The notes below the pieces were generated by a model. The model searched no databases. It was not told the origin of the DNA and saw nothing but the letters and a program-made list of their open reading frames with translations. DNA of 64,000 nt. Origin: Photobacterium ganghwense. GTDB lineage: Bacteria > Pseudomonadota > Gammaproteobacteria > Enterobacterales > Vibrionaceae. The translations under genes were made by a program, and so were the position numbers. This document shows positions 10,188 to 20,002 of this stretch, one piece after another; position 1 is the stretch's first letter; each line of letters begins with the position of its first letter. The DNA lies in contig NZ_PYMI01000001.1 of assembly GCF_003025595.1 (NCBI RefSeq), forward strand, positions 992,001-1,056,000, given 5' to 3'.

Positions 10188-11561
10188 ATGGAGCAATCAA
10201 TCGACAACAGCAAAAATATAGGGTGGCGCGTCTACCTTAACCGCAAAGTGCTCATCATGCTGGCGCTGGGATTCTCGTCCGGCCTGCCGCTCCTGCTGGT
10301 CTTTGGTACACTCTCTTTCTGGTTACGCGAGGCTGAGGTCAGCCGGACCGATATAGGCTTTTTCAGCTGGGTGGCGCTGGCCTACGGCTTTAAATGGATC
10401 TGGTCTCCCCTGATCGACCGCTTCCCGATTCCCGTTCTGTCATCGCTGTTGGGACGCCGCCGTGGCTGGATGATCTTTTCTCAGCTGATGATCGTTCTCT
10501 CTTTGCTCGGGATGGCAGTCAGCAACCCACAGGCTGACCTGATGCAGCTAGCCATTTTTGCTGTCATTGTTGCCTTTTCGTCGGCCTCACAGGATATCGT
10601 GATCGATGCCTACCGCATCGAGATGGCCACCGAACGGCTGCAGGCGGCGCTGGCCGCCGCTTACATGACCGGATACCGTCTCGCGATGATCATGGCCGGT
10701 GCTGGTGCCCTGGCTCTGGCCGCCTGGTTTGGCTCCAATAGCGAGTATGACCCGGTGGGCTGGCAGTCGGCCTATTTCATCATGGCCGGCCTGATGCTCA
10801 TTGGCCTGATTACCGCGTTGTGTATCCATGAACCAAACATTGACAGTTCCGCGATTGATAATGCCGAGCGCGCCCATCGCCAAAAGTTGCTAGAGAAAGG
10901 GCTGTCCCGCTGGCAGGCTCGTTTACTGGCCTGGTTCTATACCGCCGCTGTAATGCCGTTCAAAGACTTTTTTGACCGTTACGGCAAACAAGCCCTGCTG
11001 CTACTGGTTTTGATTGGCTGTTACCGAATTTCTGATGTGGTCATGGGTGTCATGGCCAATGCGTTTTATGTGGATATGGGCTTTACCAAAACCGAAGTTG
11101 CCTCTGTGTCTAAAATTTACGGGGTCATCATGACGCTCGCCGGAGCCGGGCTCGGCGGTATTCTGGTCAGTCGCTATTCGACCCTGCGGATTCTGGCGCT
11201 CGGCGCGATTCTGTCGGCGGTGACGAACCTTGCGTTTATGTTGTTCACCTACATTGGCAACAGCCTGCCAATGCTGACACTGGTTATCTCGCTCGACAAC
11301 CTGAGTGCCGGTATCGCAACCGCGGCATTTATCACTTTCATGTCGAGCCTGACCAATGTGGCTTTCTCAGCCACTCAGTATGCGCTGTTTAGTTCCATCA
11401 TGCTGCTGTTCCCGAAATTCATTGCCGGCTTTTCCGGCATGTATGTAGACATGTTCGGATACAACACCTTTTTCTTCACCACCGCTTTGATTGGCTTACC
11501 GGTACTGCTGCTGATTTCACGGGTCGGTAAACTGAGCCATCCGCTCACCGAGCAGAGCTAG
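10188..11561 (+). CDS. ampG: Muropeptide permease AmpG
   Basis: 457 aa inner-membrane protein of the major facilitator superfamily with 12 or more predicted helices. It imports GlcNAc-anhydroMurNAc peptides for cell-wall recycling and indirectly controls AmpC induction. Family motifs are the N-terminal LGFSSGLPLLLVFGTLSFWL, VALAYGFKWIWSPLIDR and the DIVIDAYRIE segment. The start follows a ribosome site GAGGGG. The local order bolA/yajG/ampG matches other gammaproteobacteria. Confidence 0.95.
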   Translation: MEQSIDNSKNIGWRVYLNRKVLIMLALGFSSGLPLLLVFGTLSFWLREAEVSRTDIGFFSWVALAYGFKWIWSPLIDRFPIPVLSSLLGRRRGWMIFSQLMIVLSLLGMAVSNPQADLMQLAIFAVIVAFSSASQDIVIDAYRIEMATERLQAALAAAYMTGYRLAMIMAGAGALALAAWFGSNSEYDPVGWQSAYFIMAGLMLIGLITALCIHEPNIDSSAIDNAERAHRQKLLEKGLSRWQARLLAWFYTAAVMPFKDFFDRYGKQALLLLVLIGCYRISDVVMGVMANAFYVDMGFTKTEVASVSKIYGVIMTLAGAGLGGILVSRYSTLRILALGAILSAVTNLAFMLFTYIGNSLPMLTLVISLDNLSAGIATAAFITFMSSLTNVAFSATQYALFSSIMLLFPKFIAGFSGMYVDMFGYNTFFFTTALIGLPVLLLISRVGKLSHPLTEQS

Positions 11562-11774
11562 CTAACACTGCTCGCGTCTCGTCGCACCGTTTTGTGGAGG
11601 TATTCTGTTGAGCAGTATGGCCTCCTTTTCTCACTCCCTCTGTTATTCCACAAATTCCTCCTCTAAGTGGAGCGGCTTAGAGGAGCCAATTCACACTTAG
11701 TTCAGAAAATCAGCGGAAAATCACACTAAAAACCGGCATAAGATCACCCTTTACCGAATTTGAAATCGATTACA
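11562..11774. other. Intergenic, ampG to ompK upstream region
   Basis: No gene is visible. Its right part probably holds promoter elements of the downstream porin gene. No clear terminator follows ampG. Confidence 0.4.
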
Positions 11775-11790
11775 CCCGATCAAGATCACA
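11775..11790 (+). promoter_or_regulatory. CRP-like site upstream of the first ompK-like gene
   Basis: CCCGATCAAGATCACA matches the CRP half-sites at 12 of 16 positions of TGTGATCTAGATCACA; the right half is perfect and the left is weak. Tsx-type channel genes are regulated by CRP and CytR in enterobacteria, so the site is plausible. It lies 125 nt before the ATG. Confidence 0.4.
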
Positions 11791-11915
11791 ACTAGCAAAG
11801 GATTGCGCAATCGTTACATTCACAACAGTGACGCAAAGCAATAGAATCACCGCCAACAAAACACGGACAACAAAAAAGTCCGGATTTCAGAGACACAATT
11901 AGCGAGAGTTCACCC

Positions 11916-12746
11916 ATGCGTAAATCACTAGTAGCACTGAGCGTGCTGGCTGCAACTGCCCTGCCAGCTGTTGTTAACGCCGCAGATTATTCTGACGACA
12001 TCCACAAAAACGATTACAGCTGGGCTCAATTCAACCTGATGTATACAGTTGATGAGCTACCAGGTGAATCTAGCCACGATTACCTGGAAATGGAATTTGG
12101 CGGCCGCTCTGGTATTTTCGACCTGTACGGTTACGTTGATGTGTTCAACCTGACCAGCGATCCTGACAGCGACAAAGCAGGTGCGGACAAAATTTTCATG
12201 AAATTTGCGCCTCGTATCTCTCTGGACGCAGTAACGGGTAAAGACCTGTCTTTCGGACCAGTTCAGGAACTGTACCTGGCGACGCTGATGGAATGGGGCG
12301 GTGGCGGTGCAACTAACTGCAACGAAGACAGAACAGTATGCCTTCCAGGTGAAACAACAAACTCACAAAAAGTCGGTCTGGGTTCTGATGTAAACCTGCC
12401 ATGGTTCGGTAAAGTTGGCCTGAACCTGTACGCTACTTACGACTCAAACAAAAAAGACTGGAACGGTTACCAGATTTCTACCAACTGGTTCAAACCATTC
12501 TACTTCTTTGACAACGGCAGCTTCATTTCCTACCAGGGTTACATCGATTACCAATTTGGTATGAAAGATGAGTACGCAACCGCAAGTAACGGCGGCGCAA
12601 TGTTCAACGGTATCTACTGGCATTCTGACCGTTACGCGGTAGGTTACGGCCTGAAGCTGTACAAAGATATTTACGGCATTAAAGATTCAAACGACTTCAA
12701 GTCGACCGGCGCAGGCCACTACTTCAGCGTTACTTACAAGTTCTAA
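11916..12746 (+). CDS. OmpK/Tsx family nucleoside-specific outer-membrane channel, copy 1
   Basis: 276 aa. A signal peptide (residues 1-22, cut after VNA) is followed by a mature start ADYSDDIHKNDY and a 12-strand beta-barrel of the Tsx/OmpK family. It ends in YKF, the terminal Phe needed for outer-membrane insertion. Family proteins admit nucleosides, and OmpK is the receptor of vibriophage KVP40. A loop near residues 130-145 contains two cysteines (NCNEDRTVC) that could form a disulfide, absent from the second copy. A CRP-like site lies upstream and a strong terminator follows. Confidence 0.92.
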   Translation: MRKSLVALSVLAATALPAVVNAADYSDDIHKNDYSWAQFNLMYTVDELPGESSHDYLEMEFGGRSGIFDLYGYVDVFNLTSDPDSDKAGADKIFMKFAPRISLDAVTGKDLSFGPVQELYLATLMEWGGGGATNCNEDRTVCLPGETTNSQKVGLGSDVNLPWFGKVGLNLYATYDSNKKDWNGYQISTNWFKPFYFFDNGSFISYQGYIDYQFGMKDEYATASNGGAMFNGIYWHSDRYAVGYGLKLYKDIYGIKDSNDFKSTGAGHYFSVTYKF

Positions 12747-12770
12747 TCTTGTCGTCTGAATTGAATGAAC

Positions 12771-12797
12771 AAAAAAAGCACCTTCGGGTGCTTTTTT
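12771..12797 (+). terminator. Terminator after first ompK-like gene
   Basis: Stem AGCACC / GGTGCT with TTCG loop (12777-12792), preceded by a run of A and followed by six T. Works on both strands. Confidence 0.9.
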
Positions 12798-13198
12798 GTC
12801 TTTTGGCCACAAACATCCCCACTTTTTCCTCATTATCTCAATCTTAAGAGAAGAATTTTTTCCGAGACATGAGCATGCAATTTATTCATTTTTCTCACTT
12901 TTCTTTGATAGTCTTGCCTGTCGCATTGCTCGACATCACCTTTTACCTAAGACTCGTCTCCCAAAGTTAAGAAATTCTCCTAGCCTTAATATGATGAGGC
13001 AAATCATGCTCCCCCCAATGCAGCGGTAAAAGCAGTGCAGTAATACCAGTCGTGCAGCATTACAAGCCGTAGACCCGTTTGCCCGTCACACAAACCTTTC
13101 ACCATAAAAGCAGTGGTCAATAATCTGTACCTTTTTAGCGATCTCAGGTGGTGGTGAAAGTGAATAAGCAATGGCACTTAGGCTAGCGAGATACCATC
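12798..13198. other. Intergenic between the two porin genes
   Basis: 400 nt. One open frame (12796-13029, plus) has no ribosome site and AT-driven composition; I reject it as a gene. The segment presumably holds a separate promoter for the second porin, since a strong terminator ends the first unit. Confidence 0.45.
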
Positions 13199-14023
13199 AT
13201 GCATAAATATTTAACTCACTTGGCACTGGGATCAGCAGCATTGTTCAGCGGTCATAGCCTTGCTGCTGACTACTCTGATGATATCCATAAAAATGATTAT
13301 AAGTGGTTTCAATTCAACCTGATGTACGCGCTTGAGGAGTATCCCCGCAACGACAGCGATCACAGCGGGCACGACTATCTTGAGATGGAATTTGGTGGCC
13401 GCTCAGGGATTTTTGACCTGTATGGCTACATTGACGTTTTCAACCTCACGGAACACGACGGCAGCGACAAAAACGGCCGCCCCAAAATGTTCATGAAATT
13501 CAGCCCCCGCCTGTCGCTGGATGCCATGACCGGAAAAGACCTTTCTTTTGGCCCGGTTCAGGAACTCTATCTGGCAACTCTTTTTAACTGGGATGGCGGC
13601 TACGATCGCACCGGTTTTCAGGGCGTCAACAACTCCTTCTGGGGGATCGGCTCAGATGTGCAGGTGCCTTGGTTTGGCAAAGTAGGGATGAACCTCTACG
13701 CCCTTTACGATATCAACGCTAAAGACTGGAACGGGTATCAGTTTTCGACCAACTGGTTCAAACCTTTCTATACCTTTTCCAACGGCAGCTTTGTCGCCTA
13801 CCAAGGGTACATTGACTACCAGTTTGGGGCAGACAGTACGTTCAAAGGCAATCATCAGGCCAACCATGGCGGCACCATGTTTAATGGCTTGTACTGGCAC
13901 TCTGACCGTTATTCTGTCGGCTATGGTCTGAAACTGTTCTATGACGTTTACCTGATTGATGACTCCGATGCACTCGAGTCCACCGGCCCCAGCCACTACT
14001 TCTCCGTCACCTACAAGTTCTGA
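13199..14023 (+). CDS. OmpK/Tsx family nucleoside-specific outer-membrane channel, copy 2
   Basis: 274 aa paralogue of the preceding gene. It has a signal peptide of about 22 residues (cut after SLA), the same mature start ADYSDDIHKNDY, the same barrel core (YLEMEFGGRSGIFDLYGY, GKDLSFGPVQELYLATL) and a C-terminal YKF. Differences cluster in predicted surface loops: an insertion RNDSDHSG near residue 50, DGGYDRTGFQGVNNS near 140, and ADSTFKGNHQANHGG near 220. Codon choice is less biased than in copy 1, suggesting lower expression. Confidence 0.92.
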   Translation: MHKYLTHLALGSAALFSGHSLAADYSDDIHKNDYKWFQFNLMYALEEYPRNDSDHSGHDYLEMEFGGRSGIFDLYGYIDVFNLTEHDGSDKNGRPKMFMKFSPRLSLDAMTGKDLSFGPVQELYLATLFNWDGGYDRTGFQGVNNSFWGIGSDVQVPWFGKVGMNLYALYDINAKDWNGYQFSTNWFKPFYTFSNGSFVAYQGYIDYQFGADSTFKGNHQANHGGTMFNGLYWHSDRYSVGYGLKLFYDVYLIDDSDALESTGPSHYFSVTYKF

Positions 14024-14025
14024 AG

Positions 14026-14050
14026 TTCCGCCGCCTTCGGGCGGCGGCTT
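14026..14050 (+). terminator. GC-rich hairpin after second ompK-like gene
   Basis: Eight-bp stem CCGCCGCC / GGCGGCGG with TTCG loop (14028-14047), five nt after the stop. The following T-tract is weak (CTTCACC), so termination may be partial. Confidence 0.65.
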
Positions 14051-14166
14051 CACCTCTCGGCAAGCCCTAATGGAATGGGCGCCAGCGATGCTGGAACCAT
14101 GTTATGATCCTGCTTTCTCTCAACCCGATCACCTTCCGGGATGATCATCGATAGCAAGGACAGCAG

Positions 14167-15108
14167 GTGAAAATTACCCTTGTAGGCGCAGGTGCCATTG
14201 GCCAACTGTGGGGATGCCAACTTGAACCGAACCATTCAGTTCAGTTCTGGACGCGCCGCTCTGAACCTTTCCTCGATATAGACTACACCGCGCTGGAGCC
14301 AGCCTGCAGCCGCCGTATTCGAATAGATGCCAACAATCCCAACGCGCTCAGCCAGGCAGACATGGTGCTGATTACCGTCAAAGCTTTTCAGGTCGAAGCA
14401 GCGCTGGACAGCATACTGCCGCATCTTTCCCCGACCACGCCAGTGATTATTATGCACAACGGCATGGGCACACACAGCCTTGTGCTTCGCCGCTTGGTAG
14501 AAGAAAACCGCCCTCAGCAGCCGGTGCTTTATGCAACAACCTCACAGGCCGCTTTCCGACCGGGCCATTCTCAGGAACAATCACAGGGCGATTCACCTCT
14601 TCAGCATACCGGCAGGGGGCAAAGCTGGATCGGTGCGGTCAATGACGCCGGGAAATGCCATGCTGAGCTGGCCGCGGTACTGGATAATGCGCTGGCTCCC
14701 TGTCAGTGGCATGATGATATTTTTGTCCCCCTCTGGCAAAAGCTCGCGATCAATTGCGCGATCAACCCGCTGACCGCAATGCATCAGTGTCGTAACGGTG
14801 AACTGGCGGCACCACAATTTTCCGGAGCACTGGACAGCATCTGCCAGGAAGTGGCGGCGGTAATGAACGCCGAAGGGTATCCGACCAGTGCCAACACCCT
14901 GCGCCAGCAGGTCGAGAATGTCATTCTGGCAACCGCGGCCAATTACTCATCGATGAACCGGGATATTCACCACCACAGGCCGACAGAAATCGACTATATT
15001 ACCGGGTATCTTGTTCGACGCGCACAGGCGCACCAACTGGCCGTACCGACCAACCTTGGCCTGTGGCAACACATAAAACGATTGGAGCAACACGACCATG
15101 ACCAATGA
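14167..15108 (+). CDS. panE: 2-dehydropantoate 2-reductase (ketopantoate reductase)
   Basis: 313 aa, starting at GTG. It reduces ketopantoate to pantoate with NADPH in pantothenate/CoA synthesis. The N-terminal Rossmann motif is VGAGAIGQLWG. The catalytic Lys lies in WQKLAINCAINPLTA, followed by the C-terminal ApbA domain. It has extra residues near 130-150 (PGHSQEQSQGDSPLQ) compared with short family members. It overlaps yajL by 11 nt. Confidence 0.93.
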   Translation: MKITLVGAGAIGQLWGCQLEPNHSVQFWTRRSEPFLDIDYTALEPACSRRIRIDANNPNALSQADMVLITVKAFQVEAALDSILPHLSPTTPVIIMHNGMGTHSLVLRRLVEENRPQQPVLYATTSQAAFRPGHSQEQSQGDSPLQHTGRGQSWIGAVNDAGKCHAELAAVLDNALAPCQWHDDIFVPLWQKLAINCAINPLTAMHQCRNGELAAPQFSGALDSICQEVAAVMNAEGYPTSANTLRQQVENVILATAANYSSMNRDIHHHRPTEIDYITGYLVRRAQAHQLAVPTNLGLWQHIKRLEQHDHDQ

Positions 15109-15736
15109 CCACTCCCAGCCACGTCCGATCCGGGTCGCTGTCTGTATCGCCCCCGGCACCGAAGAGATGGAAGCCATCAACGCCATCGATATTCTGATCC
15201 GGGCGGGATTTGATGTGACAACCGCCAGCGTTGACTCAGACGGCGCGCTGATGATGGAAGGCTCGCGCGGTATCAAGCTGGTCGCCGACGTCCCCCTGGT
15301 CCAAATTGCCGATGAGCCGTTTGACTGTGTCGTCCTGCCGGGCGGCCTTGGTGGCGCCGAGTATTTCCGTGACAGCCCGTTGCTGCTGGAGTTCGTGCGA
15401 CAGCACAAGTATGACGGCAAGCTGGTCGCCGCCATTTGTGCCACGCCGGCTGTCTTTCTTGAGCACCATCAGGTCTATCCTAATGCCCTGATGACCTCGC
15501 ACCCGGCTTTTCTGGATACCATCCCGGCCTCGCGCCGCCGCTCCAGACGGGTCACTTTTGATGTGAACAATAACCTGCTGACCAGCCAGGGACCGGGGAC
15601 CTCACAGGAATTTGCACTGGAGATCATTACCCGGCTGGCCGGCAAACGGAAAGCCGCTGAAGTCGCCGAGCCGATGGTCATGTGGCCGCACATGAATTAT
15701 GACGTGATGCCGAAAAACGAGTCGACCTCATCGTGA
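15098..15736 (+). CDS. yajL: DJ-1/PfpI family protein YajL
   Basis: 212 aa. It belongs to the DJ-1 family, implicated in oxidative-stress protection and repair of glycated proteins. The nucleophile elbow AAICATPA carries the reactive C114, and a conserved Glu lies in APGTEEMEA (about residue 22). Its overlap with panE and its place next to thiI match the gammaproteobacterial neighbourhood. It ends with a short unstructured tail. Confidence 0.92.
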   Translation: MTNDHSQPRPIRVAVCIAPGTEEMEAINAIDILIRAGFDVTTASVDSDGALMMEGSRGIKLVADVPLVQIADEPFDCVVLPGGLGGAEYFRDSPLLLEFVRQHKYDGKLVAAICATPAVFLEHHQVYPNALMTSHPAFLDTIPASRRRSRRVTFDVNNNLLTSQGPGTSQEFALEIITRLAGKRKAAEVAEPMVMWPHMNYDVMPKNESTSS

Positions 15737-15843
15737 GTCTCTGTGTCCGGTAATGAACCTGCGACATCCTGCCCTTCTGCCTGTGCGTCTGCCATTGCAA
15801 AAGTGTTGGCGATAGGATTGACGAAAGTCTTTACGGCAAGCCA

Positions 15844-15876
15844 ATAAAAAACGGGAGCCCTTGGGCTCCCGTTTTC
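15844..15876 (+). terminator. Bidirectional terminator between yajL and thiI
   Basis: Perfect 10-bp stem ACGGGAGCCC (15851-15860) with 15863-15872, A-run on the left and T-run on the right. It serves the convergent yajL and thiI units. Confidence 0.9.
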
Positions 15877-15920
15877 TATGTCATGCTGTTCAGTTCAGCG
15901 ATTCTCAGTTCCAGCCCTTT

Positions 15921-15950
15921 TAGTTACAACACCAGTAGTTACAACACCAG
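15921..15950. repeat. Two tandem copies of a 15-bp unit
   Basis: TAGTTACAACACCAG occurs twice back to back in the gap between the terminator and the thiI stop. It is a short direct duplication with no visible function. Confidence 0.8.
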
Positions 15951-16020
15951 ACTTTGAAGATCTGGGCGGGCGGTATTTGAATCTGAACCGTTCTCAGCAC
16001 CTTGCCTTTGAATCGCCTGA

Positions 16021-17469
16021 TTACGGGCGGTAAACCTTGACGTTTTCGAAGCCATTTTCTTTCAGGTACAGCGCCTGAAGACGGCTCATCACACCACGGT
16101 CACAGTACAGCAGATACGTTTTATCTTGCGGCAGATCGCCGAACTGCGTAGCCAGTTTGTAGAACGGCAGGTGCTTCACCTCTACGTTATCCAGCTCCAG
16201 CGGGTTTTCGTCTTCTTCGTCCGGGCTGCGGATATCCAGCACTATCGCGCCATCATCAATCTGAGCAACCAACTCGATTTCCGGCGCTTTTTCCTGGCTT
16301 TCTTTTTCGATATCACGAATGTCCATCACTCGAGCCTCTGATACCACACGCTCAAGAATAGTGAAGTCAAATTTGGCTTCTTCTGCTTCCAGCTTCTCTT
16401 TAACCGCTTTTACCGTCGGACTCTTAGAAATCACACCACAGAATTCAGGCATCGTCTTGGCGAAATCTTCGGTGCCAATATCACGCGCCACATTGATGAT
16501 GTCTTCTTTGTCCCAGTTGATCAGCGGTCGCAAAATCAGCGTATCCGTTACGCCATCAATGTGACGCAGGTTGGTCAGGGTCTGGCTGGATACCTGACCC
16601 AGCGCTTCACCAGTCACCAGCGCTTGAATGCCGAAACGTTCAGCTACCATACCGGCCGCACGCATGAACATACGCTTGAGCACAACGCCCATCTGGCCGT
16701 CAGCAATGTTTTCCAGGATTTCAGCAACGACCGGTTCGAAATCAATAGCGATGAACCGCACTTTCGCAGACGAGCCGTATTTCTTCCACAGGAAGTTGGA
16801 GACCTGCTTGACACCAATTTCGTGCGCCGGACCACCCAGGTTGAAGAAACAGTAGTGCACTTTACTGCCGCGCTTAATGTGCAGATAGCTGGACACGCCT
16901 GAGTCAAAGCCACCGGAAATCAGGCTCAGAACATCTTCCTGCGTTCCCAGAGGGAAACCGCCCAGACCTTTGTGGCGCGCCAGAATCTGGTTCAGTTTGT
17001 CGTGATCCACTTCCACACGCACAGTGATGTCAGGATCTTTCAATTTCACTGAAGCCGACGCCACCGCCTGATTCAGACCGCCACCGACATAACGCTCCAG
17101 CTCAATCGAGGTAAAGTCGTGCTTACCGATTCGTTTCGCACGGACACAGAACGTTTTGCCTTCCAACTGGTCACGGACGTGTTCCAGTGTCTGCTCGTAA
17201 ATATCGTGCAGGTCAGTAAACTCAGTCTGTTTGACTTCCAGTACGTGGTGAATACCCGGCGTCTGGGTCAGCACGGCCAGCACCTGATCACGCAAGCTGT
17301 CATCCTTCGAGGATACTTCAATGTGACTACGACGGTTGTACACCGCCATGGAGTCGGACAGACGCTGAAGGATAATGCGAATGTTACATTCCAGGATCTT
17401 TGTAAAGCGTTTTCGTACAGACTCACTCTTTACGAAAATCTCCGGATGGGGTTTAACAATAAATTTCAT
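16021..17469 (-). CDS. thiI: tRNA uracil 4-sulfurtransferase / thiazole synthesis protein ThiI
   Basis: 482 aa. It makes 4-thiouridine in tRNA and supplies sulfur for the thiazole of thiamine. It has an N-terminal ferredoxin-like and THUMP region, a PP-loop motif [11 protein letters not shown] (about residue 187), and a C-terminal rhodanese domain. The persulfide Cys is C456 ([11 protein letters not shown]), paired with C344 (PEFCGVIS) as in E. coli. The start ATG follows the family start [11 protein letters not shown]. Confidence 0.96.
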   Translation of the reverse strand: MKFIVKPHPEIFVKSESVRKRFTKILECNIRIILQRLSDSMAVYNRRSHIEVSSKDDSLRDQVLAVLTQTPGIHHVLEVKQTEFTDLHDIYEQTLEHVRDQLEGKTFCVRAKRIGKHDFTSIELERYVGGGLNQAVASASVKLKDPDITVRVEVDHDKLNQILARHKGLGGFPLGTQEDVLSLISGGFDSGVSSYLHIKRGSKVHYCFFNLGGPAHEIGVKQVSNFLWKKYGSSAKVRFIAIDFEPVVAEILENIADGQMGVVLKRMFMRAAGMVAERFGIQALVTGEALGQVSSQTLTNLRHIDGVTDTLILRPLINWDKEDIINVARDIGTEDFAKTMPEFCGVISKSPTVKAVKEKLEAEEAKFDFTILERVVSEARVMDIRDIEKESQEKAPEIELVAQIDDGAIVLDIRSPDEEDENPLELDNVEVKHLPFYKLATQFGDLPQDKTYLLYCDRGVMSRLQALYLKENGFENVKVYRP

Positions 17470-17670
17470 AACACGCTTCGCTACACTGGGCCAAACAAAA
17501 CCAAAAGGATCAAAGGCGCGGATTATACCGCATGCAGGCAGTGGCTGAAAACAGGACGTTGTATTTAACCAGGTGCAATTACCTCCTGATGCAATTACCT
17601 ATAGTGTAGGCACATTTTCTGGCCGCGTAGATAATCCGCCATTTTCCTGCTGTCGGTGAAACGCACCAAG

Positions 17671-17700
17671 AAAAAAGCCGCCCGGTCAATTCCGGGCGGC
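17671..17700 (-). terminator. Terminator after pomB
   Basis: Nine-bp GC stem GCCGCCCGG (17677-17685) with 17692-17700. On the minus strand it is followed by six T, in the right place to end pomA-pomB. Confidence 0.88.
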
Positions 17701-17756
17701 TGAGAGTAGTTGACGCGGCGTTCCTGTCGTACAAACAACAGGAAAATCGTTACCCG

Positions 17757-18698
17757 TCAGGGCTGTGCCTGCGCCTTGCCAGCTGCGTCTTGCGAGGAAA
17801 TTTCATCGGTAAAATGCGGTTTCCCCTGCATGATAGAAATTTCAACCCGGCGGTTGGCCTTACGCTCTTCTTCCGTGCGGTTGCCGTTCAGCGGTTGAGT
17901 ATCAGCCAGGCCGACAACTCGCAGGCGCCTGTGGTCGAAGCCCTCCACTTTTTCCATCTCTTGCGCCACAGACACCGCGCGCTGGGCAGACAGATCCCAA
18001 TTCGAGCGATACAGCTCAGAATCCAGTTTTACATTGTCGGTGTGGCCGGTCACCCGCACATCGCCGGGAATGTCTTTCACTAAATCCGCAACTTGCCGAA
18101 CCAGCGGACGGAATTTAGGTTGCAGGAAAGCAGAACCTTCAGGGAACGCACCTTTTTCCTTAATCCGGATCACGACCTGCTGCCCCAGGTTTTCCACTTC
18201 GATTGCGCCTTCCTCAATTTCCCGATCCAGCGCCTGCTGAAGTACCTCCATCAGTTGCTCTTGCGCTTCCGATGAAGGATCTTCGCTACTCTGCTCATCT
18301 TTTGCGGCAACGTCTGCACTGTGGCCACCGGTTAACTTGCCGGCTTCACGCTGAGTGCCACCGGCCCGATCCGACTCCCCTTCATGAAAATCCAGGGTAC
18401 GCTGGGTCATGTCGATGGTCTGCTGCATGATCACTTCAATCGGCGTGGGCTCCGGACGACCGGGACGAAACTCCTGGGCAATCACACTGGTCCCTTTTGG
18501 GATGTCTTTGACTTCAAGCATGTTCTGTACCCCGAAAGCAAACTTCATGGAACCGGCAATCTGCTTGAATTTCAGCACATCCATTTCAGAAAATGACAAC
18601 AACAGTACAAAAAAACACATCAGCAGCGACATCAGGTCAGCAAAGGTTCCCATCCACTGCGGCAACCCAGGCGGGGGACACTTATGTTCTTCTTCCAC
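17757..18698 (-). CDS. pomB: Sodium-driven flagellar stator protein PomB
   Basis: 313 aa. A single N-terminal helix carries the ion-binding Asp D21 (TFADLMSLLM, equivalent to D24 of V. alginolyticus PomB). A charged linker follows (about residues 70-150), then an OmpA-like peptidoglycan-binding domain with VTGHTDNVK and KANRRVEI. It anchors the stator to the wall and lets Na+ flow drive the polar flagellum. It lies 11 nt after pomA. The Na+ specificity is inferred from similarity to PomB rather than MotB. Confidence 0.95.
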   Translation of the reverse strand: MEEEHKCPPPGLPQWMGTFADLMSLLMCFFVLLLSFSEMDVLKFKQIAGSMKFAFGVQNMLEVKDIPKGTSVIAQEFRPGRPEPTPIEVIMQQTIDMTQRTLDFHEGESDRAGGTQREAGKLTGGHSADVAAKDEQSSEDPSSEAQEQLMEVLQQALDREIEEGAIEVENLGQQVVIRIKEKGAFPEGSAFLQPKFRPLVRQVADLVKDIPGDVRVTGHTDNVKLDSELYRSNWDLSAQRAVSVAQEMEKVEGFDHRRLRVVGLADTQPLNGNRTEEERKANRRVEISIMQGKPHFTDEISSQDAAGKAQAQP

Positions 18699-18709
18699 GC
18701 TCGCTCCCC

Positions 18710-19471
18710 TTACTCATCCGCATTAATGGAACGCTTCTTCTCGTTGAGGTAGTTTTTCAGGTAACCGTCAATCACCCGCGGGTTCTGACCATCCTGAATC
18801 GCCAGCACCCCATCGAGGATCAGACGGCGGTTGAGTTTTTCCTCATCTTTGCGCAGCGCAAGCTTGGCGGCAATCGGTAGCATTACCATGTTGGCCAGAA
18901 TGGCACCGTACAGGGTTGTCAGCAAGGCTACGGCCATGGCCGGACCGATAGCTTTCGGGTCATCCATGTTTGACAGCATCGCCACCAGACCAATCAGGGT
19001 GCCGATCATCCCCATCGCCGGGGCAACATCCCCCAGAGCCTTGAAAATGCTGATGCCCTGTTCATGACGCTCATTGGTCAGCGCAATGTCTTTTTGTAGC
19101 GTTGCCCGCACCACGTCGGCATCATGGCCGTCAACCAGCAAGTCGATCCCTTTCCGCAGGAAAGTGTTTTCCACGTCCATCTCTTCCAGCGCCAGAAAAC
19201 CGCCCTTACGCGCAGCATCCGCCATCTCGACGATTTTCGCGATCAAATCTTCCGGGTTGTCGGTTTTAAACATGAAGGCTTTGGCGGCAATTTTAGCGGC
19301 ACCGAAGAACTGCCCGATGCTGTACTGCATCAATGCAACAAATAACGAACCACAAAATACGATCAGGATGGACTGGGTATCCACAAACATCCCGAAACTG
19401 CCCCCGAGCACCATCGCCATGATGACAAAGGCAAAAGAGCCGACTAATCCGATTAGGGTCGCCAAATCCAC
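18710..19471 (-). CDS. pomA: Sodium-driven flagellar stator protein PomA
   Basis: 253 aa with four membrane helices. It forms the stator ring with PomB. Visible are the start MDLATLIGLVGSFAFVI, the cytoplasmic loop with charged residues (about 90-130) that contacts FliG, and the segment GDVAPAMGMIGTLIGLVAML with the conserved proline. Length equals Vibrio PomA. It is the first gene of the pair. Confidence 0.95.
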   Translation of the reverse strand: MDLATLIGLVGSFAFVIMAMVLGGSFGMFVDTQSILIVFCGSLFVALMQYSIGQFFGAAKIAAKAFMFKTDNPEDLIAKIVEMADAARKGGFLALEEMDVENTFLRKGIDLLVDGHDADVVRATLQKDIALTNERHEQGISIFKALGDVAPAMGMIGTLIGLVAMLSNMDDPKAIGPAMAVALLTTLYGAILANMVMLPIAAKLALRKDEEKLNRRLILDGVLAIQDGQNPRVIDGYLKNYLNEKKRSINADE

Positions 19472-19759
19472 TTGAGAATCTCCAATTCTTTCATTTGCTC
19501 GCGAGTTAACGTGGCCTATTGTAGCCAGCCACTGCTCGGTTTCATAGTTCGGTGACTGACGGAACGCCTGCCGTTCACGATTTTTGGCATCGCTATATCA
19601 CACTGTTTGTGGGTATATATCGGCATGATGGCACTTTGATTTAGCTTTTCTTGGGAAAAGGTGAAAATTACTGTCTGTCACACAGTTTACTGTGCGATAA
19701 TTTGACCCGGATAAAGCTCTACGTTATTTTTCGAGCACTTAAAAAGAAACGACACCATT

Positions 19760-20002
19760 ATGGCAGCCAAAAAACCAGAAAATATGGCTTTCGAAGCCGC
19801 ACTGGATGAACTGGACGCAATTGTTCAGGAGCTCGAATCCGGTGATATCGCGCTGGAAGATGCGCTGAAGAAATTTGAACGCGGCATTGCGCTTGCCCGT
19901 ACCAGCCAGCAGAAGCTGACTCAGGCAGAACAACGCGTAGAAATTCTGCTGCAAGCCGATGACCAGACTCCCCTGACCAACTTTGATGCAAGCCATGAAT
20001 AA
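19760..20002 (+). CDS. xseB: Exodeoxyribonuclease VII small subunit
   Basis: 80 aa coiled-coil protein with the XseB pattern FEAALDELDAIVQELESGDIxLEDALKxFERG. It binds XseA to form the single-strand-specific exonuclease VII. It heads the xseB-ispA-dxs unit usual in gammaproteobacteria and overlaps the start of ispA. Confidence 0.95.
   Translation: MAAKKPENMAFEAALDELDAIVQELESGDIALEDALKKFERGIALARTSQQKLTQAEQRVEILLQADDQTPLTNFDASHE

Noticed and set aside
12796..13029. Plus-strand open frame of 77 codons between the two porin genes
   Set aside because: Starts inside a terminator, has no ribosome site and no protein-like pattern.
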